Notes: a model not told the origin generated them from the letters alone. 64,000 bases of DNA from Dechloromonas denitrificans (GCF_020510685.1 NZ_CP075185.1:2542001-2606000); one strand, 5' to 3'; positions 1 through 9,093 are shown, numbered from the stretch's first letter. Made by a program: numbers and translations.

Positions 1-2
1 AC

Positions 3-227
3 TTCATGGCGCCGCAACACGCCAACCCCGACGATGCGGTGAAGATCATGCTCGACCTCGATGCCCGGCAGGCGCTCGGTGTCCATTGGGGCACCTTCGA
101 ACTGACGCAGGAAGCTTTCGACCAGCCGCCCAAGGACTTGGCCATCGCATTGCAGCAACATGGACTGGCAGCCAATCGCATGTGGTTATTCAAACACGGT
201 GAAACACGGGGGCTGACGACCAACTGA
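3..227 (+). CDS. MBL-fold metal-dependent hydrolase, C-terminal fragment
   Basis: Only the last 75 or so residues are in the window, because the reading frame is open to the left edge. The text around [18 protein letters not shown] and [10 protein letters not shown] resembles the C-terminal end of UlaG/NAPE-PLD-type metallo-beta-lactamase-fold hydrolases, where the HWGTF histidine is usually a metal or active-site residue. The main metal-binding HxHxDH motif would lie outside the window. The substrate cannot be deduced. Seventy bases of non-coding DNA separate it from the next gene on the same strand. Confidence 0.75.
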   Translation, partial: FMAPQHANPDDAVKIMLDLDARQALGVHWGTFELTQEAFDQPPKDLAIALQQHGLAANRMWLFKHGETRGLTTN

Positions 228-326
228 AAATCATGCTTTACTGCTTGTAGACGACAGGAAGGGAAATTTGCCCAGACCAATCACTTCGACAGACATTTGG
301 CGTTTTCGCATATCCTCCCGAGTTGC

Positions 327-962
327 ATGAAAAAAATACATATTGTCCTCGCTGACGACCAGTTACTGGTCCGTGCCGGCATCCGGGCGCTGCTTGAAGC
401 ATTGCCCGATTACCAGGTTGATGCCGAATGTGCCGATGGCCTGGAAGCCATAGACCAGATCCGCCGACAACAACCAGATATCGCCTTGCTCGACATCGCC
501 ATGCCGTTCCTTTCCGGAATCGAGGTCAGCAAAGCCATTCGCCAAAGCGACCCGAAGATCAAAATCCTGATTCTTTCCAGCATCGACCGCCACGAATCGG
601 TCGAACAGGCGCTTGCGGCGGGCGTCAATGGCTATTTGCTGAAGGATTTCATCCTTGGCGAACTCCACCAGGCCCTCACCGCAGTGATGGACGGCAAACG
701 TTTTCTATCGCCGAAAATCCAGCAAACATTGGATCAGCATCATCTCGATGGAGAAAGTGGACATACCGCCGGCCTAACTGCCAGGCAAACCGAAATTCTC
801 CGCCTGGTGGCCTCCGGCAGGACCACCAAGGAAATTGCCCGCGAACTCGGGATCAGCCCCAAAACCGTCGAATTTCATCGAGCGCAGTTAATGGGAAAAC
901 TGAACGTTCATGATGTGACCGCCCTGACTCGCTTCGCCATCCAGGCCGGCATCGTTTCCTGA
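327..962 (+). CDS. LuxR/NarL-family response regulator
   Basis: A 211-residue two-domain response regulator. The receiver domain (about 3-120) has acidic residues D10 and D11, the phospho-acceptor D56 in ALLDIAMP and the conserved K106. A C-terminal LuxR helix-turn-helix (about 148-208) contains LTARQTEILRLVASG and KEIARELGISPKTVEFHR. It should bind DNA after phosphorylation by a histidine kinase. A TTG at 297 would add ten residues, but ATG 327 places the start exactly where receiver domains begin. It converges with the Hpt gene at 980-1432 and may share its phosphorelay; that pairing is inference from position. Confidence 0.9.
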   Translation: MKKIHIVLADDQLLVRAGIRALLEALPDYQVDAECADGLEAIDQIRRQQPDIALLDIAMPFLSGIEVSKAIRQSDPKIKILILSSIDRHESVEQALAAGVNGYLLKDFILGELHQALTAVMDGKRFLSPKIQQTLDQHHLDGESGHTAGLTARQTEILRLVASGRTTKEIARELGISPKTVEFHRAQLMGKLNVHDVTALTRFAIQAGIVS

Positions 963-979
963 GCGCCCGGCGGCACTAC

Positions 980-1432
980 TCAGGGCATTTTTCCGGCTGA
1001 CGCCTGGTCTTCGTCGAGAAAACCCTTCAGTTCGCCGACCATTCTCTCCAGAGACTGACGCAGCGCAAGCGCCTCGGCGAACCAATCGATAGCGGTTTCG
1101 CCGCGCAGGTTGTCGGCGAAATAATCATGCAAGCCGGTTTCTATGCGACGCGCATGCTCGAGACACTCGTGGGCCGAAAACAGTACGCAGTTGCCGCGAA
1201 TGTCGTGCACCGCTTGCTGCAAGGCATGCAGGTCTGGTGCCTTGACCGACTCGTCGAGTCGTTGGACGAGATTGGGAAAATGTTCAACAAAGAGGCTCGC
1301 CAGCCTCTTTGCCGCAGCCTCATTACGCCCCAGATTGTTCAACAGGTAATCAAGACTGCAACAACTTCCCTCCGTTTGTACATTGTTTTTGTTATTCATA
1401 GCCTGACCCTTATTTCTTTTCTGTTTGGTCAT
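980..1432 (-). CDS. Hpt-domain histidine phosphotransfer protein
   Basis: About 150 residues, mostly helical, with the motif AVHDIRGNCVLFSA near residue 94. This matches the Hpt signature HxxKG with arginine for lysine, and its histidine would carry the phosphate. Such proteins relay phosphate between hybrid kinases and response regulators. An alternative ATG at 1399 drops the basic first 11 residues (MTKQKRNKGQA) and may be the true start. It lies 77 bases downstream of the pilus-type ATPase gene on the same strand, so it could be the last gene of that signalling operon. Confidence 0.8.
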   Translation of the reverse strand: MTKQKRNKGQAMNNKNNVQTEGSCCSLDYLLNNLGRNEAAAKRLASLFVEHFPNLVQRLDESVKAPDLHALQQAVHDIRGNCVLFSAHECLEHARRIETGLHDYFADNLRGETAIDWFAEALALRQSLERMVGELKGFLDEDQASAGKMP

Positions 1433-1509
1433 AGCTTAAAACCCGCTGACTGCCTAGTGAACAGGGTCTTACCCTAGGGCGCAGCCTCCCCGATAGAGGC
1501 CTTCGCCTT

Positions 1510-3750
1510 CTACGCTCCCGATTGCGGCCCGAGCACGCGCAATATTTCTTCCAATGTCGTCTGCCCGGCGGCAACCAGTTCTGCCGCATGCCAGGCCATG
1601 CTGCGCAGGCCCTTCTGGCGCACCAGTTTACGAATTTCAAGGATGCTCGCGCCACTGCCGATGCGATCGCGCAATTCATCGTCGAAGGTCAGGATTTCAT
1701 AGAGGCCGACCCGGCCCTTGTAGCCGGCACCATTGCACTCCGGGCAACCCTTGCCGCGATAGGCCGGCAGTGCCGGATTGAACTGCGGCCCGAGACGCTG
1801 ACAAAGCTCGTTTACCGCCGTCGCCGGTTCACGGCAAGCCTGGCAGATGCGGCGCACCAGACGCTGGGCGAAGATGCCCTCGAGCGCGGTGGCTACGACA
1901 AAGGGTTTGAGACCGAGATCGAACAGCCGGGCAATGGTGGCCACGGCCGAATTGGTGTGCAGCGTCGAATAGACCAGATGGCCGGTCAGCGCGGCGTGAA
2001 AAGCGACCTCGGCGGTATCGAAATCGCGAATCTCGCCAAGCAGAATGACATCCGGATCCTGGCGAAGCAAGGCGCGCAGGATGGTGGGAAAGGTCAGGCC
2101 GATTTTCTCGCGAACCAGGACCTGACCGGCCATATCAAGGTAGTACTCGACGGGATCTTCGATGGTGACGTAATTTTTCTCCGGCGTCGCATTGTGCTGC
2201 ACGAGCGAATACAAGGTCGTCGTCTTGCCACTGCCGGTCGGCCCTGTGGCGAGAATGATGCCCTGCGGCCGGGCGACCATATCGCGAATGCGCGCCAGTT
2301 CGCTCTCCGGAAAGCCGAGATTTTCCAGGCTGTGCACGGCGGAATTGCGATCGAGAATACGCATCACCACTTTTTCGCCATTGATCGTCGGCAGCGTCGA
2401 GATCCGCAGATCGACCATGCGCATCGGCGTCTTGACCGTGATGCGCCCGTCCTGCGGCCGCCGCCGCTCCGAAATATCGAGCTCCGACATGATCTTCAGG
2501 CGCGAGACGAGGGATGGGTACAGATGATTCGGAATATGGATCTTGTCGGCCAGCACGCCATCGATGCGATAACGGACCACCACGCTGCTGGTGCGCGGCT
2601 GAATGTGGATATCGGATGCGCCGAGGCGGATGGCTTCGATAATGATCGCGTTGGCCAGCCGAATGGCCGGTGGCGCCTCGGTATCGCGGAGCAGGTCTTC
2701 CAGTGCCGCGACACCCTCGTCCTCGATGACGATCTCGATGCCCTCGTACGGGTCGGGGCCGGACACCAGGGTTTCCATGTCCTTGAAGTCGAGCGAGCTG
2801 CCGCCACTGTACAGCTCGTCGATCTTCTTCCTGATCGCCGCAACATCGGCGCTGACCACCTTGATATCCAGCCCGGCAGTAAAGCGCACCTCGTCGATCA
2901 AACCTTCGTCGAGCGGATCGGCCATCGCCAGCAACAGGCGCTTGCCGTCGAGCTTGAGCGGAACCACCAGTTGCCGAGCGCAGAAGCTGTGCGGAATCAG
3001 GTCGACCAGCACGGCATCGATACGAAACTCCGGCAGTTGAACCTCTTCGATCAGCAGATCTGTCTTGAGAACCTCTCGAATGCGCCGCTCAGCTATCCAG
3101 TCCTTTTCCAGAAGCAGGCTGATCAGCGGTTCCTTGCGACGCTCCTGCAACATGGTCAGTTCCTGCAACTGGGCCGACGACAGCAAACCCTTCTTGTGCA
3201 AGGTGATGCCGAGCCGGCTGCGATGCGTTGCCGCCAGTTTGGAGAGGGCTGAAATCTCCTTCGTTTTCTTGTCGTTTTCGCTCTTCAGTACCCGATTGCG
3301 GGCGATCAGGTCGGATTGCTCCAGGGCCAGGGCGACGGTGACGCGCAGATCGTCGTCGTTCCACGGTTTCAGGATGAATTTATAGACCGCCCCCTCGTTG
3401 ATCGCCCCCATCACCGCATCGGTATTGGCATGGCCGGTCAGCATGATGCGGATCGTGTCCGGCGAGCGCCGTTTCACTTCGCTCAGGAACTCCGCGCCGG
3501 TCATCACCGGCATCATGAAATCGCTGATCACCAGATGCGTCGGTGCCTCGGCCAAACGATCAAGCGCTTCACCGCCGCTACCGGCGGTTACCACCTCGTA
3601 GTTTTCCTGGCGGAAGACCCGAATCAAGGCCTTGAGGATACCCGGCTCGTCGTCGACAAAAAGCAGGCGGTAGCGCGGCGGCGTCAGGTGGCTGGCCGGG
3701 GCTTGCGGCGCCGCCGATTTGCCGGTGAAGAGCGAACTGTAATCGGTCAT
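1510..3750 (-). CDS. Receiver-domain/MshEN/GspE-PilB-type ATPase fusion
   Basis: A 746-residue fusion. Residues 27-145 form a receiver domain with phospho-acceptor D77 (LVISDFMMP) and the KPW motif at 128-130. Residues about 178-315 match an MshEN domain, including the RLG start at 179-181 and GLLSSAQLQE, a fold known to bind c-di-GMP in some members. Residues about 350-735 form a type II secretion/type IV pilus assembly ATPase with Walker A GPTGSGKTT (503-511), Walker B around DPDVILLGEIRD and a CxxC...CxxC zinc motif near the C-terminus. It overlaps the upstream kinase gene by ATGA. No pilin or platform gene is nearby, so the motor may act on a pilus encoded elsewhere, or may be purely regulatory. 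The receiver domain is unusual for this family. Confidence 0.9.
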   Translation of the reverse strand: MTDYSSLFTGKSAAPQAPASHLTPPRYRLLFVDDEPGILKALIRVFRQENYEVVTAGSGGEALDRLAEAPTHLVISDFMMPVMTGAEFLSEVKRRSPDTIRIMLTGHANTDAVMGAINEGAVYKFILKPWNDDDLRVTVALALEQSDLIARNRVLKSENDKKTKEISALSKLAATHRSRLGITLHKKGLLSSAQLQELTMLQERRKEPLISLLLEKDWIAERRIREVLKTDLLIEEVQLPEFRIDAVLVDLIPHSFCARQLVVPLKLDGKRLLLAMADPLDEGLIDEVRFTAGLDIKVVSADVAAIRKKIDELYSGGSSLDFKDMETLVSGPDPYEGIEIVIEDEGVAALEDLLRDTEAPPAIRLANAIIIEAIRLGASDIHIQPRTSSVVVRYRIDGVLADKIHIPNHLYPSLVSRLKIMSELDISERRRPQDGRITVKTPMRMVDLRISTLPTINGEKVVMRILDRNSAVHSLENLGFPESELARIRDMVARPQGIILATGPTGSGKTTTLYSLVQHNATPEKNYVTIEDPVEYYLDMAGQVLVREKIGLTFPTILRALLRQDPDVILLGEIRDFDTAEVAFHAALTGHLVYSTLHTNSAVATIARLFDLGLKPFVVATALEGIFAQRLVRRICQACREPATAVNELCQRLGPQFNPALPAYRGKGCPECNGAGYKGRVGLYEILTFDDELRDRIGSGASILEIRKLVRQKGLRSMAWHAAELVAAGQTTLEEILRVLGPQSGA

Positions 3751-4949
3751 TTGGGCAGGGGAAAAAACAGCGTTACGGTCGTCCCGACATCACGATAGCT
3801 GACCAGATCGATACGGCCGCTATGAGCCAGGACGATGTTGCGGGCGGTCGTCAAACCGAGCCCGGCCCCGGCGCCGACCGGCCGCGTCGTATAGAACGGC
3901 TCGAAAGCGCGGGCCAACTGCTCGGCCGTCATGCCGACACCGTTATCGCGAATGTGGATGGTGATCCCTTGCTCGTCGGCCGCGCTGGAAACGCCAATTT
4001 CGCCGGGGCGACCGGCTTCGGAAATTGCCTGTCCGGCATTGCGCAAAAGACCGAGCAACATCTGGTTGATATGGCCCGGCAGGCAAACCAGGCCGGGCAA
4101 GGGCAACAGCTCCAGGCGCAGGCTGACGCCCGGCGGCAGTTGCCCTTCGATGACGCTGGCGGCTTGCCGCAAGCAGTCGTTGAGATCGAGGAATTCCTCA
4201 CTGGCACGGTCGACATTGGAAAAACTCTTCAACTCGCTGACGATCTTGGCAATGCGGTCGATGCCTTTGAGGCTTTCGGCCAGCAAATCGCCACCGTCTT
4301 CAAGGACGAAATCGAGATCGAGTGCCTGCCAGGCAACCTCGCCCTCGCCCAGGCGCGCCTTGAGACCGCCAAATTGGCCGAGGTAATGCTGGAAGGTCGC
4401 CAGATTGCTGCGCACGAAGCCGAGCGGATTATTCACCTCATGCGCCACACCGGCCGCCAACTGGCCGACCGAAGCCAGCTTTTCGGCCGAGTAGAGCATC
4501 TGCTGACGCTCTTCCAGCTGGAGCACCTGGGCCCTGACGCGGGCTTCGAGTTCGCCGGACAGCGCCTTGTAACGCGCCTCGGATTCCTGCAAACGGGCAT
4601 GCTCGAGGCGCAGGCTCTCAAAATCCTCGGCCACCGCCTCAAGGTGCAGGTTGGAAGCCATCTTGTAGCGCACCTGAGTGCGCAGCAGTAGTTCGAGCAA
4701 TGTCCGGGCACCGGCCAGTGCCTTCTGATCGGCCGATTGACTGGCCAGATAGGCGACCGGTTCAAGTTCGAGAACCAGCGGTTCACGCCGGGCTTCGGCG
4801 ACGGCAATTCCCCACAGGACGTGACCATCCGCGTCGACAATCGCCGCATCGCCGCCGAGCAAGACGTTCAGCGCCGGGCCGACGCGTTGCATCATGCCTT
4901 GATCAAGCAGTTCCTCAATTCGCCATTCGCGATCGAAGTTGCTGTTCAT
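3747..4949 (-). CDS. Sensor histidine kinase, soluble
   Basis: 400 residues with no membrane segment. An N-terminal sensing region (1-110) is followed by a coiled-coil stretch (about 105-160), an HisKA H-box with H170 in GVAHEVNNPLG, and an HATPase domain with the N/G boxes RDNGVGM and GAGAGLGLTTARN. It resembles cytosolic NtrB/ZraS-type kinases. It overlaps both neighbours by four bases (ATGA), which indicates translational coupling with the GTPase gene upstream and the ATPase fusion downstream. The receiver of the ATPase fusion or of the two response regulators in this operon is the natural partner (inference). Confidence 0.92.
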   Translation of the reverse strand: MNSNFDREWRIEELLDQGMMQRVGPALNVLLGGDAAIVDADGHVLWGIAVAEARREPLVLELEPVAYLASQSADQKALAGARTLLELLLRTQVRYKMASNLHLEAVAEDFESLRLEHARLQESEARYKALSGELEARVRAQVLQLEERQQMLYSAEKLASVGQLAAGVAHEVNNPLGFVRSNLATFQHYLGQFGGLKARLGEGEVAWQALDLDFVLEDGGDLLAESLKGIDRIAKIVSELKSFSNVDRASEEFLDLNDCLRQAASVIEGQLPPGVSLRLELLPLPGLVCLPGHINQMLLGLLRNAGQAISEAGRPGEIGVSSAADEQGITIHIRDNGVGMTAEQLARAFEPFYTTRPVGAGAGLGLTTARNIVLAHSGRIDLVSYRDVGTTVTLFFPLPK

Positions 4950-5599
4950 CGACCAGCTGACTTCCCGAAAGCGCCGGCGACCAGGGCGTCTTCATCAAGT
5001 ACGTGGCGGCTGGCCAGCTCGCAGCTTTCATTGAAGCGGCGATAGGTCGAGCGCAGCAAGGCCTCGAAACTTGCCGCGACCCCCTCACCGCGCAGCGCCG
5101 AGGCAAACACCAGCGGCCACGGCGCAGCCGACCAGCGTTCACGGATTTCCGCCTCGGGCACCGCGCTCGGCAGATCGCGTTTGTTGAACTGGACGACCAG
5201 CGGCAAACGTTCGAAATCGAGACCGACCCGCGAACAGTTCCCAGCCAGGGTCTGGAACGATTCGGCGTTATTGGTCTCTTGCGCCCGGTCGGAGTCGGCG
5301 ACGAAAACCACGCCATCGGCCCGCGACAACACCGCTTTCCGCGTTCCATCATGGGCCACCTGGCCGGGAACGGTGAACAGGCGAAACTTGATGAGCAGCC
5401 CGGAAGGGGCGCGAAAGCCGAGCGGCAGCAGATCGAAGAACAGGGTGCGATCGTCCTGCGTTTCCAGAGTCATCATTTCGCCTTTCAGTTCCGGCGAAAG
5501 CTGGTCGTGCAGGCGCAGCAAATTGGTCGTCTTGCCGCTTTGCGCCGGCCCGTAATAGACCAGTTTGAAGGAAAGCCGTCCCGCTTCGCTATCCGGCAT
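4946..5599 (-). CDS. MglA-like small GTPase
   Basis: 217 residues of a Ras-like G domain of the bacterial MglA/GTP-binding ATG-family. The G1 loop GPAQSGKTT is at 17-25, the G3-like TVPGQV replaces DxxG as in MglA, and NKRD is the G4 motif. MglA-type GTPases control polarity of motility machines, including type IV pili in Myxococcus. No MglB-type activating protein is visible next to it. The gene overlaps the kinase gene by ATGA and sits 12 bases after the response regulator gene. Its presence beside a pilus-type ATPase suggests control of pilus activity or placement; that is inference. Confidence 0.85.
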   Translation of the reverse strand: MPDSEAGRLSFKLVYYGPAQSGKTTNLLRLHDQLSPELKGEMMTLETQDDRTLFFDLLPLGFRAPSGLLIKFRLFTVPGQVAHDGTRKAVLSRADGVVFVADSDRAQETNNAESFQTLAGNCSRVGLDFERLPLVVQFNKRDLPSAVPEAEIRERWSAAPWPLVFASALRGEGVAASFEALLRSTYRRFNESCELASRHVLDEDALVAGAFGKSAGR

Positions 5600-5611
5600 T
5601 TCAGGGCGGGA

Positions 5612-6166
5612 TCAGCGATCCGGATCGAGCAACACCGAGCCGTCCGGCCCCCAGTTGACCTGGGTGATGCCCGGCTCCATCGCTTCAAGACGCTCGGCTT
5701 CGATTGCTTCAGGCGTTTTCTCGCCCATTTCCATGCGAACCAGATTGGCCAGTTGCCGGTTCTCCAGCATCAGGTCGCGATGGGCCAGCGACTGGGCGAT
5801 CGCCGACAGCAGCTCGTAATCGTTCCAGGGCTTGCCGATAAACCGATCAATACCGACTTCATTGACCGCCCGGACCAGGGCATTGAGATCGGCATAGCCG
5901 GAGAGAATCAGGCGGGCCGCATCGGGTTGCACTTCCTTGACGGCCTTGAGGAACTCAATGCCATCCATTTCCGGCATCCGAAAATCGCTGATGAAGAGAT
6001 CGAATGGCTCATGCCTGGCCCGTTCCAGCGCCTGTACCGGCGAGGAAAAGCTCTCGATCTCGAGACTGAAGGACTTGTTGCCCAGCGTACAGGGAGCAAC
6101 CCGCAGCAGGCGTTTCAAGGCCTTGAGAATGCCTTCCTCGTCATCGACGAGCATGACTCGGCTCAT
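5612..6166 (-). CDS. Single-receiver response regulator
   Basis: 184 residues. A receiver domain covers about 1-135 with acidic D8/D9, phospho-acceptor D61 in LFISDFRMPEMDG and the GKPW motif. The remaining 50 residues are charged and helical with no recognised output domain. The start at 6166 is preferred over a much longer upstream frame, because it gives a clean receiver N-terminus and an ATGA overlap with the HD-GYP gene. The receiver is of the same subtype (YADLNALVRAVNE, GKPWND) as those of the HD-GYP protein and the ATPase fusion, which suggests that all three arose by duplication and may share a kinase. Confidence 0.9.
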   Translation of the reverse strand: MSRVMLVDDEEGILKALKRLLRVAPCTLGNKSFSLEIESFSSPVQALERARHEPFDLFISDFRMPEMDGIEFLKAVKEVQPDAARLILSGYADLNALVRAVNEVGIDRFIGKPWNDYELLSAIAQSLAHRDLMLENRQLANLVRMEMGEKTPEAIEAERLEAMEPGITQVNWGPDGSVLLDPDR

Positions 6167-7455
6167 ACTTCCTCCTGCTTGATGTAGAGCGTGTACGGCT
6201 GCTGTTCGGTCGATTCCAGCTTGACCAGTTGACTGATGATTTCCTTGGTCAGCACGCTGCCGCGCGACAGCAACAAATAACCGTCGCGATGATTCAGATC
6301 GCGCGACAGCACCGAACCCGGCCGCAACTGCAGGCAGCGGATCGGCAACTCGGTAACCGCCTTCTTGCCGGTCTCGGCCAGCAACTGGGCAAAGCAATCG
6401 ACGACCTGCGGATCGTAACGCTTGCCGCGATTGTCGATCAGGAAAGTCAGCGCTTCGTCGGCCCGGAGCGGCCGCTGGACCAGCGTACCGATCTGTAGCG
6501 CATCATAGTCGTTGGCCACGGCCAGAATGCGGCTGCCGAGCGGAATGGCCATGGCGGATAGACGGTCGGGAAAGCCGCTGCCATCGTAGAGCTCGTGGTG
6601 ATGGCGGACGAGCAGCGCACAATCGCGCAGCTTCTCGACCGACATCAGGATGTTCTGGCCGACCACCGGATGCTTCATGACCAGGGCACGATGATCCGCC
6701 GACAGGTTGTTGTAGGGTTTGTCGAGCAAGCCATCGGGCAGGCCGATCTTGCCGATATCGTGCAGCAGGCCGGCCAGCATCACCGTCTGCACCTCGGCAT
6801 CGCTAAGATCAAGACGCTTGGCCAGACTGCGGGCATGATCGGCGACACGCCGGCCGTGCCCGGCCAGTTGGGCGCCCACCGGTCCGGCCCGCAATTCGAC
6901 CATGCCGGAAAAAACCTGGACGGTGGTAATAAAGGTTTTCTTCAGTTCGTTGAGCGCCGCCCGAACCTCGGCGGTTCGCTCGCTGACCTTCTGCTCCAAG
7001 CCGGCATTGAGTTCCTTGAGCTCCTCGTTCTGACGCAGGGTCAAGGCGCTGAGCCGACGGTTCTCCTCTTCCAGACGCCGACGCTCGAGCGCTTCCCGGA
7101 CAACGAGCACGATTTCGTTGTCGTCCCAGGGTTTGGAGATATAGCGGTAGATCTCGCCTTCGTTGATCGCCGCGACCGTTGAGGTGATGTCGGCATAGCC
7201 GGTGAGCAGGATGCGCATCACCTCCGGCCAGCGTTGACGGACATGCTTCAGAAAAGTCGCTCCGTCCATTTCCGGCATGCGCATGTCGGAAATCACCAGA
7301 TCGACCACCTCGCGTTCGAGGATTTCCAGGCCGGCCGCACCGCTCTCGGCCATCATGATCCGATAACCATGCGGCCGGAACAGACGGCGCAAGGCAGAAA
7401 GGATGCTCGGTTCGTCATCAACGAACAGCAGTGTCAGATTATCGTTATCGCCCAT
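6163..7455 (-). CDS. HD-GYP-type response regulator, probable c-di-GMP phosphodiesterase
   Basis: 430 residues. The receiver (7-125) has phospho-acceptor D57 and KPW at 108-110. A coiled-coil linker (about 125-175) leads to an HD-GYP domain (about 180-350) with the metal-binding H232-D233 (LLHDIGKIGLPD), HHH at 285-287 and DGSGFP at 291-296. The GYP signature is altered to GFP, a conservative change. The C-terminal 80 residues are of unknown role. HD-GYP proteins degrade c-di-GMP, which fits with the MshEN domain encoded in the same operon. First gene of the operon; a Shine-Dalgarno-like AGGGTGA lies upstream. Confidence 0.9.
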   Translation of the reverse strand: MGDNDNLTLLFVDDEPSILSALRRLFRPHGYRIMMAESGAAGLEILEREVVDLVISDMRMPEMDGATFLKHVRQRWPEVMRILLTGYADITSTVAAINEGEIYRYISKPWDDNEIVLVVREALERRRLEEENRRLSALTLRQNEELKELNAGLEQKVSERTAEVRAALNELKKTFITTVQVFSGMVELRAGPVGAQLAGHGRRVADHARSLAKRLDLSDAEVQTVMLAGLLHDIGKIGLPDGLLDKPYNNLSADHRALVMKHPVVGQNILMSVEKLRDCALLVRHHHELYDGSGFPDRLSAMAIPLGSRILAVANDYDALQIGTLVQRPLRADEALTFLIDNRGKRYDPQVVDCFAQLLAETGKKAVTELPIRCLQLRPGSVLSRDLNHRDGYLLLSRGSVLTKEIISQLVKLESTEQQPYTLYIKQEEV

Positions 7456-7580
7456 TCAGAATCACCCTATCAAGTGGCATGAGCTGCCTTGGCTCAGAAT
7501 ACCTCGAAAGCGTCCTTCCAGCCCAGAGTTTCGGGCACATCGGGAGACCATCGGCGCACGACAAAGCGGCCGGGTAAACG

Positions 7581-7627
7581 AAAAATGCCAGTTTCAGCAA
7601 CCGATCAACCGATTGATGAAACTGGCA
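7581..7627 (-). terminator. Rho-independent terminator left behind by the island
   Basis: An 11 bp stem (TGCCAGTTTCA at 7586-7596 with TGAAACTGGCA at 7617-7627) is followed on the minus strand by five T residues (7585-7581). It lies just outside the left attachment repeat in the orientation of tRNA-Asp. It is probably the original terminator of that tRNA gene, cut off when the island inserted. Confidence 0.7.
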
Positions 7628-7637
7628 CTTTAAATAC

Positions 7638-7664
7638 TTGGCGGAGTGGACGGGACTCGAACCC
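7638..7664 (+). repeat. Left attachment site, 27 bp direct repeat of tRNA-Asp 3' end
   Basis: Positions 7638-7664 are identical to 20060-20086, which contains the last 26 bases of tRNA-Asp including the CCA end. The match stops sharply on both sides. This is the classic scar of tyrosine-recombinase integration into a tRNA gene, and the integrase gene starts 116 bases to the right. Confidence 0.92.
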
Positions 7665-7718
7665 TTCACCAGAAAAAAGCCTTAAAGCACGGTACTTCGT
7701 GGCTTATCAAGGGGTGGT

Positions 7719-7741
7719 GTGTGGTAAATGTGTGTGGTAAA
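7719..7741 (+). repeat. Integrase arm-type repeats, left end
   Basis: GTGTGGTAAA occurs at 7719-7728 and again at 7732-7741, 13 bp start to start, about 55 bp inside the left attachment repeat. The same pair, same spacing and same orientation, occurs at the right end (19977-19999). They are probable binding sites for the N-terminal domain of the integrase or for an excisionase. Confidence 0.65.
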
Positions 7742-7779
7742 TTCGGTTTTTCTAAGCAAACAAACCACACTCATTCATC

Positions 7780-9093
7780 ATGGCCTACATCGAACGAAGA
7801 CGAAACCTCTGGTATGCACTCCTGACCATCCCTGAAGATGTCCGGGGCAAGCTCGACAAGCTCCGCTTCGTTCAGTCCCTTGGTACGCCTGACAAAGCAG
7901 AAGCGATGATACTCGCCGCCCCTTTGCTAGCCAAATGGAAGGCCGAAATCAGGGAGGCCAGAGGTGCAACCAACGCACTCACCGAAGAGGCCAACCGGTG
8001 GAAAAAGCACCTGCTTCGACAGACCAGCGTCGATGAAGAACGTGGTGACGAGTTTGGCACTGGTGCCCTTGAGCTTCACGATTTGCTCCGAGAGCGCACA
8101 GAGACCCTAGCGAAGACCAAGGGGGCGGCAGTCGCTGACACTTTCCACGGAGTCATTACCGGCAAGCTCACCACCACAGGTGCCTATGAAACGGAATGGA
8201 AGGCGCAGCTGCAAGCCACCCCGAAGACGAAGGATCAAATGGAGAAAGACCTTCCCCTGCTGATCGCTCGTTTCACCTCCCTTGAGGAAATCAGCAAAAG
8301 CTCGGTCAAGAAGTGGCTTGATGATCTCCGCTCACAGGGGAAGTCTGTGGCTACCCTCGACAGAATCCTGTGTTCTGCTCGTAACTACTGGAAATACCTT
8401 CAGTCGCATGATGTCGTGCCCGTCGAACTGACACCGTTCAAAGGTGTTCTCGACCTCACCAAGACCGCCGAGACCAAGGCCAAGAAGCGTGGCAAGGTTG
8501 CCAACCTCCCGTATGAACCCAAAGAGGTTGTCAGGCTCTACAAGTCTGCAGAGGCTGGCTGGGGTGCGAGACCTTCACCTGACCTTGAGTTGGCCGCACT
8601 GATCAAGCTGGGTGCTTACACCGGGGCACGAATTGAAGAACTGTGTTCCCTGAAGGTTTCCAGCATCAAGAAAGATGCTTTCTACATTGGGGAATCGAAA
8701 ACAGCAGCAGGGATTCGAGAAGTGCCAATCCATAGCGAACTGAAGGCACTCGTAAAGTCCCTGAAGGATGCCTCCACAGATGGTTACTTGCTCTCTGGCC
8801 TGACCTTCAACAAGTTTGGTGATCGCTCTAACGCAATCGGCAAGCGATTCGGACGGCTGAAAGAGTCGCTAGGGTTTGACGCTAGCCACACCTTCCACAG
8901 CTTCCGGGCCACAGTGATTACCCAGCTGGAAAACTCTGATGTCAGTGAAAACCTCGCTGCTGACATCGTCGGCCATGAGAAGCCCCGGATTACCTATGGC
9001 CTGTATTCAGGCGGTGCAAGCATGGCGGTCAAGCGGGAAGCCGTCGAACGACTCCAATACCCATTCAACGAGAAGGAGCAAGGCCATGAGTGA
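7780..9093 (+). CDS. int: Tyrosine recombinase/integrase
   Basis: 437 residues. The N-terminal 230 residues contain a DUF6538-like start (MAYIERRRNLWYALLTIP) and a SAM-like core-binding domain. The catalytic domain has R284 (GAYTGARIEELCSL), H373 and R376 (HSFR), H399 (VGHE) and nucleophile Y409 (TYGLYSGG), a complete RHRHY set. It should catalyse integration and excision between the 27 bp repeats at 7638 and 20060. It is the first gene inside the left end, transcribed into the island. The next small gene overlaps its end by 8 bases. Confidence 0.95.
   Translation: MAYIERRRNLWYALLTIPEDVRGKLDKLRFVQSLGTPDKAEAMILAAPLLAKWKAEIREARGATNALTEEANRWKKHLLRQTSVDEERGDEFGTGALELHDLLRERTETLAKTKGAAVADTFHGVITGKLTTTGAYETEWKAQLQATPKTKDQMEKDLPLLIARFTSLEEISKSSVKKWLDDLRSQGKSVATLDRILCSARNYWKYLQSHDVVPVELTPFKGVLDLTKTAETKAKKRGKVANLPYEPKEVVRLYKSAEAGWGARPSPDLELAALIKLGAYTGARIEELCSLKVSSIKKDAFYIGESKTAAGIREVPIHSELKALVKSLKDASTDGYLLSGLTFNKFGDRSNAIGKRFGRLKESLGFDASHTFHSFRATVITQLENSDVSENLAADIVGHEKPRITYGLYSGGASMAVKREAVERLQYPFNEKEQGHE

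Noticed and set aside
1522..3252. Long plus-strand frame of 576 codons opposite the ATPase fusion gene
   Set aside because: It mirrors a well-conserved gene, has low-complexity arginine/glutamine-rich text and no ribosome-binding site. It is a by-product of GC-rich codon use. Similar mirror frames opposite mutS (22410-24494), thrC (47833-49878), the ABC genes (35741-37372) and hom/alaA (52911-55451) were dropped for the same reason.
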